From CAMFLJ01 sp963702555 (GTDB lineage Bacteria > Actinomycetota > Acidimicrobiia > Acidimicrobiales > Acidimicrobilacustridaceae): a stretch of 64,000 bases of DNA. Shown here piece after piece: positions 49,636 through 59,614 of this stretch. The translations under genes were made by a program, and so were the position numbers. How positions within the stretch are numbered: the first letter of the stretch is position 1; each line of letters starts with the position of its first letter. The notes beneath the pieces are model-generated. The model saw only the letters and a list, made by a program, of their open reading frames with translations, did no database searches and had not been told where the DNA came from. Where the stretch lies: assembly GCA_963702555.1 (NCBI GenBank), contig CAVPCW010000011.1, positions 744,001-808,000 of the forward strand, given 5' to 3'.

Positions 49636-50409
49636 CTACAGGTGGCGGCCGACGATCTCCAGGATCTGATCGGCCAGCTCCGGCCGGCAGATCACCAGGT
49701 CGGGGAGGTACGGGTCCTCGTGGTTGTAGGTGAGCGGCGAGCCGTCGAGGCGGCTGGCGTGGAGACCGGCGGCGAGGGCCACGGCGGCCGGCGCGCAGTT
49801 GTCCCACTCGTACTGGCCGCCGCCGTGCACGTAGGCGTCGACCTCGCCGGTGACCACGGCCATGGCCTTGTACCCGGCCGAGCCCATGGGCACGAGCTCA
49901 CCGTCGAGCTCCTCGGCGACGGCGATCGAGAGCGCCGGCGGGCGGCTGCGGCTCACGGCCATCTGCATCGGGCGGCCCTCGGGCCGGGCGGGCACGACCG
50001 GAGCGATGCCCGTGTCGAGCACGACGTCGGCGCCCGGGAGGGCCACGGCACCCACGGCCGGGGCGCCGTCGATCGAGAGGGCCACGTGGACCGCCCAGTC
50101 GTGGCGGCCCTCGCCGTACTCGCGGGTGCCGTCGAGCGGGTCGACGATCCACGCCCGCGAGAAGGTGAGGCGGGCCAGGTCGTCCTTGCCCTCCTCGGAG
50201 AGCACGGCGTCGTCGGGGCGCAGGCGGCGCAGCGCCTCCATGAGGAACAGGTGGGCCTCGCGGTCGCCGGCGTCCTTGATCTCGCGCTCCGACGCGCCCT
50301 CCTTGGCCATGGCCACGCGCAGGTCGAGCAGCAGCAGGCCGGCGTCGGTGGCCAGGGCCCGGGCGATCTCGTGGTCGGTGCCGCCGGTGGTGCGTCCGTT
50401 CTCGGTCAT
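49636..50409 (-). CDS. Inositol monophosphatase / CysQ-family phosphatase
   Basis: The 257-residue Mg2+-dependent phosphatase has motif 1 in DAVLSEEGKDD (Glu), motif 2 WIVDPLDGTREYG (DPxDG metal site) and the late motif YEWDNCAPAAVALAAG (WD). The REY after DGT and the overall pattern favour the CysQ / 3'(2'),5'-bisphosphate nucleotidase branch that recycles PAP from sulfotransferase and sulfate-assimilation reactions. A sulfotransferase-like gene at 52426 may be relevant. ATG 50409 lies 6 nt after TACGAT, a leaderless pattern; an upstream extension in frame has no such support. Confidence 0.87.
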   Translation of the reverse strand: MTENGRTTGGTDHEIARALATDAGLLLLDLRVAMAKEGASEREIKDAGDREAHLFLMEALRRLRPDDAVLSEEGKDDLARLTFSRAWIVDPLDGTREYGEGRHDWAVHVALSIDGAPAVGAVALPGADVVLDTGIAPVVPARPEGRPMQMAVSRSRPPALSIAVAEELDGELVPMGSAGYKAMAVVTGEVDAYVHGGGQYEWDNCAPAAVALAAGLHASRLDGSPLTYNHEDPYLPDLVICRPELADQILEIVGRHL

Positions 50410-50518
50410 CGGGGGATCGTAAGCCGTCTCGCGGTGGCTCCCGTGATGGCCCTCTCCGGTCGCCACGACGGGACCCTCGGCCCTTGCCCGGGGCAGGGGC
50501 CCGCAGGATGGTGGAGAC

Positions 50519-52419
50519 GTGCCTCCGACCGTGGGCCGCGCGCCTGTGCTGCTGGTGGCGCTCCTCACGGTGGTCCTCGCCGAGAGCGCCAGGGTGCTCT
50601 TCGGCGTCGCGTTCCACGCCGGGGAGGACCTCGGGAACGTGACGACCGGCCTCATCGTGGTGCTGCTCTTCGCGACGCCCGTCCTCGCCGCTCCACTCCT
50701 GCGCTTCGTGCCGGCGGCAGCGGCGATGGGCGTCGTGGTCGGCCTGCTCGTGGGGTGCCGGGTGGCCATGCAGGCCGTGGGCGACATCGGCTACCCGCTC
50801 GCCGGAGCCACCACGTCGCTCGCCCTGGTGGGCCTCGCGATGGCGGTGATCGGGGCGCGGCGCCACGGGTGGGGCGGGAGCGTCGGCGTGCTGCTCGCAG
50901 TGACGGTCGGCCTGGCGCTGGACACGTCGATTCGGGCGACCGGCACCACCTGGGACGTGGTGTGGCGCCACGACGCCCTGTCATGGTCGCTGACCGCCCT
51001 GCTCCTCGGAGGGACCGTGGCCGCCCTCGTGGCGACGGTGCGCCGCGGGGCGTGCCCGACCGCGACCGCTCCGGGGTGGCCCTCGACGGCTTCCTGCTGT
51101 GGCCGTTCCTCTACCTCGCGCTGCTCTACACCCAGAGCCCCGCGTTCCTCGCCTCGTCGGGCGGCATCGGGACGGCCGCGGCGCTGGCGACGGCCTTGGT
51201 GGCCGCTGCTCTCGCGGCGGCGGTCATCGGGCTCGGCGCCCGGTCGGGGGCCTCACGTGTCGTGCGTGTCGCGGTGGCGACGACCCTCGCCGCCATCGTG
51301 TTCGTGCTCTCGGGAGCGTCGGGGTGGTCGGTGGTGGTCCTCGCCCTGCTCGTCCAGACGGGCGCCGCCTTCCTCGCCGGCGTGGCGGCCGGCGCGACCC
51401 GTGATCCGACCGACGATCGAGTCGTCCGCTCCGTCCTCGCGTTCACGGCCGGGTCGGTCTGGGTCGCGGTGGCGATGCTGGCCTTCGCGCTCCACACCCT
51501 CCAGCCCCTCCCGTTCACCAACCGCGCCATCCCGGCGGCGGTGGCCCTCTCGCTCGGCGTCGCCGTCCTCGCCCCGAGGGCGAGGGACGAGAAGCTCGGT
51601 GGTCGTGCGCTGGCGCCGGCGTGGTCGGTCGCTGCCGTGCTCGGTGCGTGTGCGGTGCTGGCGCCTGTACTGGTCACGGTGCTCTGGCCCGCGACACCGA
51701 GCGTCGACATCGCCGGACGACCCGTCCGGGTCATGACCTTCAACATCGACCAGGGTCTGACGCTCGGGCAGTTGGACCTCGAGGAGCTGGCCCGGCAGAT
51801 CGAGTCCGTCGACCCCGACGTCGTCGTGCTGGAGGAGGTCGGACGTGGGTGGTCGGTGTCGGGGATGACCGACGGCGCCGAATGGTTCAGCCGCCGTCTC
51901 CGCATGTCGTACGTGTGGGCACCCGCGGCCGACGGCCAGTTCGGCAACGCGGTGTTCAGCCGCCTGCCCATCACCGGGTCCGAGGTGGTCGCGCTCGGCA
52001 AGGGCAACGGGACCCAGGCCCGCAGCGCCGCCTTCGTCCACCTCGACGCGGATGGCGAGGACCTCCTCGTGATCGGGACCCACCTCATGAACGGGAGCCA
52101 GGCTGCGATGCACGAGTCGCGGGCGGAGGCGTACGCGACGATCCTCGATCGCTGGGGCGGCGCGCCGCGGACCGTGCTGCTGGGCGACCTCAACACCTAC
52201 CCGAGGGAGGTCCCTCCGGGTTGGCCGGAGCTCGACCTCGTGCTCGGCGCCGGCTTCACGACCACCCAGGACGTCGACCTCTGCACGATGCCGACCTCGA
52301 ACCAGAACTGCCCGGACTGGATCTTCGTGGCGCCGGGGATGGGCCAGTCGCCGGTCAGGGTGGTGGTCGACCGCCCCGATCACCGCCCGATCGTCGCCGA
52401 GGTCAGCCTCGACCGGTGA
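50519..52419 (+). CDS. Membrane-anchored endonuclease/exonuclease/phosphatase-family protein, frameshifted
   Basis: The N-terminal frame (50519 to about 51050) encodes about six helices (LLVALLTVVLAESARVLFG, GLIVVLLFATPVLAAPLL, and others). The next frame (about 51050 to 52419) continues with helices (GFLLWPFLYLALLY, ALATALVAAALAAAVIGLG, AIVFVLSGASGWSVVVLALL). It ends with an EEP domain: RVMTFNID, DVVVLEEVGRGW, LLVIGTHLMNGS, VLLGDLNTYP and DWIFVAPG...DHRPIVAEV, with all metal/catalytic residues present. The span is 2 modulo 3, so a one-base loss (or two-base gain) near 51045-51055 splits it. The activity could be a phosphodiesterase or phospholipase facing outward. GTG 50519 is the likely start. 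Confidence 0.76.
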
Positions 52420-52425
52420 GGTGGC

Positions 52426-53043
52426 TCAGTCGGCGAGCCCCAGGCGCTCGCGGAACTCGGCGGTGGTGTTGACGTGCGGGAAGGGCTCGTCGGGCACCGG
52501 AACCCCCAGCGCCCGGCAGAGGGGCTCCCAACCGTCGCCGGTGGTCCACTCCACGAGGCGGTCGGCCGGCACCGCGGCCCGCACGTCGGCGATGTGGCGC
52601 GCGTAGGCGGCCACCGCCCCCGCCTCCTCGTCGGGGTCGACCCCGTGGCTCTCGATGAGGCCCCGCACGGTGTCCATCCAGGCCTGGATCTCGGGAGGAG
52701 CCCCCTCGATCGCGAGGCTCTCGAAGATCGTCAGCCGGGCGCTGCGCCACCACGCCTCCGGGCTCTCCCGCATCGAGAGCAGCACGAGCGCGTCGGGGTA
52801 TGCCTCGACGAGCTCCCGCCAGAACGCGGCCGCCGGCCAGTCGACCGTCGCCACGTCGCCCTCGAAGATGGCGGCCCAGTCGGGCCGGCCGGCAGCGGCC
52901 TCCATCCAGAGCGGTACGAGCCCCGGTCGCTCGAACACCTCGTGCATGTGGTGGCACCGCCCGCCGAGCAACTGCTCGAGCGCCACCTTCAGCGAGTTCG
53001 TGCCCGTGCGGCCGAACCCGACCCCGACGACCTGAAGCCCCAT
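52426..53043 (-). CDS. Sulfotransferase-family protein
   Basis: The 205-residue protein has the P-loop-like PAPS 5'-phosphate motif GVGFGRTGTNSLKVALEQLLG at the N-terminus and the 3'-phosphate region LVLLSMRESPEAWWRSA. A C-terminal VEWTTGDGWEPLCRALGVPVPDEPFPHVNTT matches the short bacterial sulfotransferase (Sulfotransfer_4 type) pattern. The nucleotide donor is inferred from these motifs; the acceptor is unknown. ATG 53043 follows GGGGAGG. It lies 60 bp after the acyltransferase 3 gene in the same orientation and may be co-transcribed with it. Confidence 0.86.
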   Translation of the reverse strand: MGLQVVGVGFGRTGTNSLKVALEQLLGGRCHHMHEVFERPGLVPLWMEAAAGRPDWAAIFEGDVATVDWPAAAFWRELVEAYPDALVLLSMRESPEAWWRSARLTIFESLAIEGAPPEIQAWMDTVRGLIESHGVDPDEEAGAVAAYARHIADVRAAVPADRLVEWTTGDGWEPLCRALGVPVPDEPFPHVNTTAEFRERLGLAD

Positions 53044-53103
53044 GGTCGACCTCCCCTTCGCCGGCGAAGCATTGCCGAAGTGGGCCACCGGTGCAGGGGA
53101 GGA

Positions 53104-54282
53104 TCAGGCCTCCGCGACCTCTGCGGCGCCGGGCCGCACGGCCGGCTCCTCGTCGGGGGCGACCGTCGGGTTGCGGTGGAAGCGGAGGTAGAGCCAGATC
53201 ATCGGCATGGTGAAGGCGAGCGGGCCCAGCACGGCGAGGGGGCGCGACAGCCACCACACGGCGTCGAGGTCCGCCGACGGCATCATCCCGAAGGCCCGGT
53301 TGAAGCCGACCGTGCGGTAGACGACCGTGACCCAGATGGCCATGCCCGTCGAGTGGAAGAGGTAGAGGGGCAGCGACACGCGGGTCATCACCCCGTTGGC
53401 CCGCTGCCAGCCCGAGCGGGTGTTCAGGCGCTCGACGACCCACGGCCGCACGAGCAGGGCGATGCCGACCTGCAGCACCAGGAGGGCGGCGATGCACACC
53501 GTCGGCGGGGCCATGTTGGAGAGGCGGTCGCCGGGGACGCCGACCATCGAGCCGGGGTAGAGGCCCGAGAAGACCAGCGCCGAGAGGGTGAAGAGCCCGC
53601 CGAACGTCATCGACCACGCCACCTGGCGGCTGGCCCGCACCAGCCGGTCGTAGAAGAACCCGAGCTGGTGGCACAGGCCCCAGACCAGGACCATGTTGAG
53701 CCAGCCGAGGGCGTCCCAGCCGTAGCGGAACCGGCCCACGTCGACGAGGGCGGCGAGGCCGGCACCCCACACCAGCACGAGCACGTCGAAGCGCCGGTGC
53801 AGCCAGGTGGTGACCGGGAGGAGGGCGACCAGCACGGCGTAGATGGCGAGGAACCAGAGCGGCGAGAGGATCAGCAGCACGGCCCGGCCGGTCCAGCTCA
53901 CGTCGAAGGCGGCGGCCACGACGACGCCGACGAACCACCAGGCGATCGCCAGCGCCACGGCGGGCCGACCGAGCGAGCCGATGCGCTGCAGCGTGAAGCG
54001 CCACACGGAGCCCTTGCCGTCGGCGACGAAGCGGGTGATGGCGACGGTGTGGGCCCAGCCGCCCACGAAGAAGAACAGCGGCATGACCTGCAACAGCCAC
54101 GTCGCGAGGAACAGGCCGGACGTGAAGCCGATGGGGTTCGAGGTGTGGGGGCCGTCGGACTGCCACAGCACCACGGTGAAGACCCAGTGCCAGAGCACGA
54201 CCACGACGAGGCTCGCGGCTCGCACGAAGTCGACGAAGGGATCGCGGGCTCCTGTGTCGGGCGCCGTTCGCTGCTCGGGCAC
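53104..54282 (-). CDS. Acyltransferase 3 family membrane protein
   Basis: The 392-residue integral membrane protein has about ten helices. The N-terminal FVDFVRAASLVVVVLWHWVF contains the conserved Arg and the catalytic-type His of the family, and PLFFFVGGWAHTVAI follows. LPLYLFHSTGMAIWV and LRFHRNPTVAP lie late. These proteins acylate exported carbohydrates, lipids or peptidoglycan across the membrane. The GTG start follows GGGGAGG. It is followed leftward by the sulfotransferase-like gene, so joint modification of a surface molecule is conceivable. Confidence 0.86.
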   Translation of the reverse strand: MPEQRTAPDTGARDPFVDFVRAASLVVVVLWHWVFTVVLWQSDGPHTSNPIGFTSGLFLATWLLQVMPLFFFVGGWAHTVAITRFVADGKGSVWRFTLQRIGSLGRPAVALAIAWWFVGVVVAAAFDVSWTGRAVLLILSPLWFLAIYAVLVALLPVTTWLHRRFDVLVLVWGAGLAALVDVGRFRYGWDALGWLNMVLVWGLCHQLGFFYDRLVRASRQVAWSMTFGGLFTLSALVFSGLYPGSMVGVPGDRLSNMAPPTVCIAALLVLQVGIALLVRPWVVERLNTRSGWQRANGVMTRVSLPLYLFHSTGMAIWVTVVYRTVGFNRAFGMMPSADLDAVWWLSRPLAVLGPLAFTMPMIWLYLRFHRNPTVAPDEEPAVRPGAAEVAEA

Positions 54283-54367
54283 TCCGACACCTCCCCGCTG
54301 GCCCGGTCTCCGGGGACGACGCTACGGCGGGGGCTGACGCGGCGCCACGGCCGGAAGCCCCGAGTGG

Positions 54368-54780
54368 TCAGGCGTTGCGGCGGCCCAGCTCGACCGCGCG
54401 GCCGACGAGCTTGCGCACGGCCTCCTCGTCGGCGCCGTCGGCGACCAGTGCACCGATTCGGTCCTCGAGGTCGGCCGCGAGGCGCTCGTCGGCTTCGGTG
54501 GTGACCGCGGTGCCGGGCTTCGCCAACGAGCCCGGGGGCGACACCGAGGTGACGAGCACGAGGGCGAGGGCGGCGACCGCGGTGATGAGGCCGAAGGTGA
54601 TGGCGGTGCCGTTGTTGTCGGCGATGGAGCCGGCGATCATCCCGGCGATCCCCAGCACGAACACACACAGCACGACGCGCCGCACGAGGCGCGGGCTGAC
54701 CTTCGGCCGCCCCGACGCCGGGGTGGCGTCCTGGACGGCGTCGGTGCCGTCGGTGTCGACCGTGCCGGGCGCCGTGGGCG

Positions 54781-54784
<4 letters not shown>
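54368..54784 (-). CDS. Two-helix membrane protein coupled to ettA
   Basis: The 138-residue protein has a Thr/Asp-rich N-terminus, then two helices (VVLCVFVLGIAGMIAGSIA and TAITFGLITAVAALALVLVTSV), and a soluble acidic/helical tail (ADERLAADLEDRIGALVADGADEEAVRKLVGRAVELGRR). The ATG overlaps the ettA stop (ATGA), so it is translated from the same message. No known family was recognised; the coupling to a ribosome-associated ATPase is the only functional hint. Confidence 0.74.
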
Positions 54785-56457
<1,673 letters not shown>

Positions 56458-56510
56458 GGCGGGCAAGGGTACCGATGCTCACGGCGGCGGAGGAATCGTG
56501 CCCGGACGCG

Positions 56511-56538
56511 CCGGTGCCCCGCCGAGGCGGGGCACCGG
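56511..56538 (-). terminator. Strong hairpin after the NYN-S1 gene
   Basis: 13-bp perfect arms CCGGTGCCCCGCC (56511-56523) and GGCGGGGCACCGG (56526-56538) lie 24 bp downstream of the leftward stop at 56562 and upstream of the ettA promoter, consistent with an intrinsic-type terminator without a T-run. Confidence 0.7.
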
Positions 56539-56561
56539 TTCACTGCTCGTACTGATGAGGC

Positions 56562-58078
56562 TCAGCGCCGGGCGGTCGTCTTCTTGGCGGGGGCCTTCTT
56601 GGCCGGTGCCTTCTTCGCAACCGTCTTCTTGGCCGGAGCCTTCTTGGCGGGGGCCTTCTTCGGCCGGCGCCTTCTTGGCGACGGTCTTCTTGGCCGGAGC
56701 CTTCCTGGCCGGTGCCTTCTTCGCAACCGTCTTCTTGGCCGGAGCCTTCTTCGCCGGCGCCTTCTTGGCGACGGTCTTCTTGGCCGGAGCCTTCTTGGCC
56801 GGTGCCTTCTTCGCAACCGTCTTCTTGGCCGGAGCCTTCTTCGCCGGCGCCTTCTTGGCGACGGTCTTCTTGGCGGCGGTCTTCTTGGCGACCGTCTTCT
56901 TGGCCGGAGCCTTCTTCGCTGCGGCCTTCTTGGCCGGAGCCTTCTTCGCTGCTGGGGTCACCGTCGCCTCCTCGGCGTGTTGATCGGGTGGTGAAGTTGT
57001 ACCAACAACGGCGTCGTTTGTGGAGGTTTTGCGTGACATCGAACGACGCCCGCGTCCAGTGCTTTGACGGCTAACGATCTCACCGGTTGCACCGGAGCCT
57101 TGTGATTGCTGGCTTTTCGCTGCCGATGCGTCGGTGTCGTCGGAATCGGCATTCTTCGTTTCTCGGCGAACTATTCCGTCCGCGACGAGCGCGAGGTCGA
57201 TGCCGCGACGCGGGGTGTCGAGCGAGTGCACCGCGAACTTCCGCGTCTCACCGACGACCATGACGTCGCGTGCGGCACGTGGCGCGGGGTCGCCCATGAG
57301 CTTCAGCGGCACGTAGCAGCGGGCACCGCCGGCCGCGACGTAGGCGCCGTGGGAGGAGAACGTCTCGACCACGCCCTCGAGGGTCGAGCCCACCGGGTGC
57401 TTGGCGACGAACTCGATGAACGGCAGCGGGTCGTTAGCCGGCTCAGCAGGCTTGCGGGGTGCCCGGTCCTTCGAGCCGGTGGCCGGCTTCATCTCGGCGG
57501 TCGTGCTCTCCGCGTGCAGCAGTGTCACCCCCGCGGCGACGGCCACCGCGGCGACGGCGCCCGTTGCCGGAGCCCTCGCTCTCGGCGGGGGGAGCGGTCG
57601 GGGTCGGCCGCGAGCGGTCCTTGCCCTTCGCCTGGGCGGTGGCCCGGCGGCTGACCGGTCCGCGCACCGGGGTGCGCAGCAGGAAGACCCAGCCGACACC
57701 CGGCACCGGCTTGCCGCCGATGAGGCGACCCTCCTCGAAGACCCACGGGTGCTTGGCGTGGAGCTCCTGGAACGAGTCGTTGGAGAGGACCGTGGCGTCG
57801 ACCTTCTCGGCGATCTGGAGGATGAAGGCGTCGCCGCGGCCGATGGCGCCGGCGGGAGGGGTGACCAGCTCGCCGGCCAGCAGCGCCTCCTCGTACTCGG
57901 CGCGCTCGGACGGGTCGACGCGGTTGGGGAAGGTGGCGTCGACGACGACCGTGAGGGTCTCGACGTCGTGCTCGGCGAGGAACGCCGTCACGGCGTCGTC
58001 GAGCTGACGAAGGCTCGGTGTCGTTCGCCCTTCGGTCGCGATGTTCGAGCCATCGACGACCACGTGGGATCGGATCAT
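56562..58078 (-). CDS. NYN (PIN-like RNase) – S1 – histone-H1-like tail fusion, frameshifted
   Basis: Three frames combine. From ATG 58078, residues 1 to about 135 are an NYN/Zc3h12a-like RNase domain: HVVVDGSNIATEG, VVVDATFPN, GRGDAFILQIAEKVDATVLSNDSFQEL, with the acidic residues of a PIN-type site. A Lys/Arg/Pro linker follows. The second frame (from about 57530) has an S1-like RNA-binding domain at about residues 215-296 (VGSTLEGVVETFSSHGAYVAAGG...RRGIDLAL). After a Ser/Thr-rich, lower-GC linker comes a tail of AKKAPAKK/KKTVAKK repeats, finishing in the third frame as KKTTARR. The span of 1,517 nt minus two inserted bases (C-run 57530-57534; extra G near 56661) is exactly 505 codons. It probably binds and cuts structured or ribosomal RNA. 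Confidence 0.74.
56570..56961. repeat. Coding tandem repeat, 45/90-bp units (AKKAPAKKTV)
   Basis: The tail-coding region is a tandem array in which 15-residue units (KKTVAKKAPAKKAPA) alternate between two codon versions, GCAACC- and GCGACG-type on the plus strand, producing a 90-bp higher-order period. One unit has Arg for Lys (AKKAPARK). The array encodes a histone-H1/HupB-like polycation and is prone to copy-number change and to assembly error. Confidence 0.75.
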
Positions 58079-58261
58079 TGGGGGTTGTTGTCGCTTCCGT
58101 GAGGCACCGCACGACGGCGGGCCGGGGGTGCCACGGACGACTCGCAACCCGCTCCGGTGGGGCCGAACCGGCAACGCGTAGAACGTCGGTCGGAACCCGG
58201 CAGAACAGGGTGGCAGGGCCACTCCATGGCTCGGTTGTGCTCCAAGCCTACGCTTCCCGCG

Positions 58262-59614
58262 GTGACCGACGGCGCGATCGACCGGGAAGGCGAGTGCACG
58301 GAGCTGCTCCAGGCACTCATCCGCAACGCCTGTGTGAACGACGGGACCAAGGAGTCGGGGGGCGAATCCCGCAACGCGGAGCTGTTGGCCGGCGTCCTGG
58401 AGGGGCCGGGCCTCGACCTCGAGACCTTCGAGGCGGCCCCCGGCCGCACGAGCCTGGTGGCCCGCATCGAGGGCACCGACCCGTCGGCCCCCACCCTGTT
58501 GCTGATGGGGCACACCGACGTGGTGCCGGCGAACCCCGAGCACTGGAGCCGCGATCCGTTCGGGGGCGAGCTCGTCGACGGGGAGGTCTGGGGCCGCGGA
58601 GCCGTCGACATGCTCAACCTCACGTCGTCGATGGCGGTCGCCGTCCGGCGCCTGGCCCGGTCCGGGTTCCGTCCCCGCGGCACCCTCGTCTACCTGGCGG
58701 TGGCCGACGAGGAGGAGCACGGCGAGTGGGGCGCCGACCATCTGCTCCGCCACGAGCGCGAAGCCGTCGTCGCCGACTACGTCATCACCGAGTCGGGTGG
58801 CATCCCGTTGCCCAGCCCCGCCGGCCTGAAGCTCCCGGTGATCGTCGGGGAGAAGGGGGCGCTGTGGGGGAAGCTCCGCATCGGCGGCACCGCCGGGCAC
58901 GGCTCCCAGCCCTATCGCACCGACAACGCGCTCGTCACCGCGGCCGAGGTCGTACGTCGGCTGGCCGAATACCGGGGCGAGCCCCGCATCCACGAGGTCT
59001 GGAGGCGCTTCATCACCTCGATGGGCTATCCCGACGAGATCACCGAGCCGCTTCTCTCCACCGACGGCTTCGACGGGATGATCGCCGGCCTCCCGCTCGG
59101 GATGGCCCGACAGTTCCACGCCTGCACCCACACGACGTTCGCACCGACGGTGATCGAGGGCGGGTCGAAGATCAACACGATCCCCGACCTGGTCGAACTC
59201 GAGGTCGACATCCGCACCCTGCCCGGCGACGACGAGGAGGCGGTGATGGCCGAGCTCCGGCTCGCCCTCGGCGACCTGGCCGACCAGGTCGAGTACGTCC
59301 GGTACCGCTACGACGGCTCCAGCGCCTCACCGATCGACACGCCGCTGTGGGACTCCCTCTCCTCGGTGACCCAGCGGTGGTACCCCGGCTCCGAGACCGT
59401 GCCGTACCTCACCGTCGGCGCCACCGACGCCCGCTTCTTCCGGCGGGCCGGCAGCACGGCCTACGGCTTCGGCCTGTTCAGCGAGGCCATGACCTTCGAG
59501 GACTACGGGGTCATGTTCCACGGCGACGACGAGCGCATCGACACCACCTCGCTCGGCCTGTCGACCGAGCTCTGGGAGGCCGTCGCCGACGACCTCCTCA
59601 CCCGCCGCGACTGA
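58262..59614 (+). CDS. M20-family metallopeptidase (dipeptidase / deacylase)
   Basis: The 450-residue di-zinc peptidase has metal ligands in LLLMGHTDVVPANPEHW (His, Asp), GRGAVDMLNLT (bridging Asp), AVADEEEHGEWGADHLL (catalytic Glu and ligand Glu), YVITESGG and the final His in VMFHGDDERID. A dimerisation domain insertion begins after LWGKLRIGGTAGHGSQPY. The family hydrolyses dipeptides or N-acyl amino acids. GTG 58262 lies 7 nt after TACGCT and is preferred to upstream starts. The TGA stop directly abuts the TGA of the convergent kgd gene (TGATCA). Confidence 0.9.
   Translation: MTDGAIDREGECTELLQALIRNACVNDGTKESGGESRNAELLAGVLEGPGLDLETFEAAPGRTSLVARIEGTDPSAPTLLLMGHTDVVPANPEHWSRDPFGGELVDGEVWGRGAVDMLNLTSSMAVAVRRLARSGFRPRGTLVYLAVADEEEHGEWGADHLLRHEREAVVADYVITESGGIPLPSPAGLKLPVIVGEKGALWGKLRIGGTAGHGSQPYRTDNALVTAAEVVRRLAEYRGEPRIHEVWRRFITSMGYPDEITEPLLSTDGFDGMIAGLPLGMARQFHACTHTTFAPTVIEGGSKINTIPDLVELEVDIRTLPGDDEEAVMAELRLALGDLADQVEYVRYRYDGSSASPIDTPLWDSLSSVTQRWYPGSETVPYLTVGATDARFFRRAGSTAYGFGLFSEAMTFEDYGVMFHGDDERIDTTSLGLSTELWEAVADDLLTRRD

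Noticed and set aside
52474..54504. Rightward open frame of 676 codons
   Set aside because: It is the shadow of the leftward sulfotransferase and acyltransferase genes; composition is His/Arg/Glu-rich without motifs.
56570..56961. Tandem repeats as a possible CRISPR array
   Set aside because: Units are contiguous without unique spacers and translate as AKKAPAKK repeats continuous with a gene.
56962..57200. Lower-GC dip as an inserted element splitting the NYN-S1 gene
   Set aside because: The reading frame continues through it from the S1 domain to the tail with no stop, and no inverted or direct repeats bound it.
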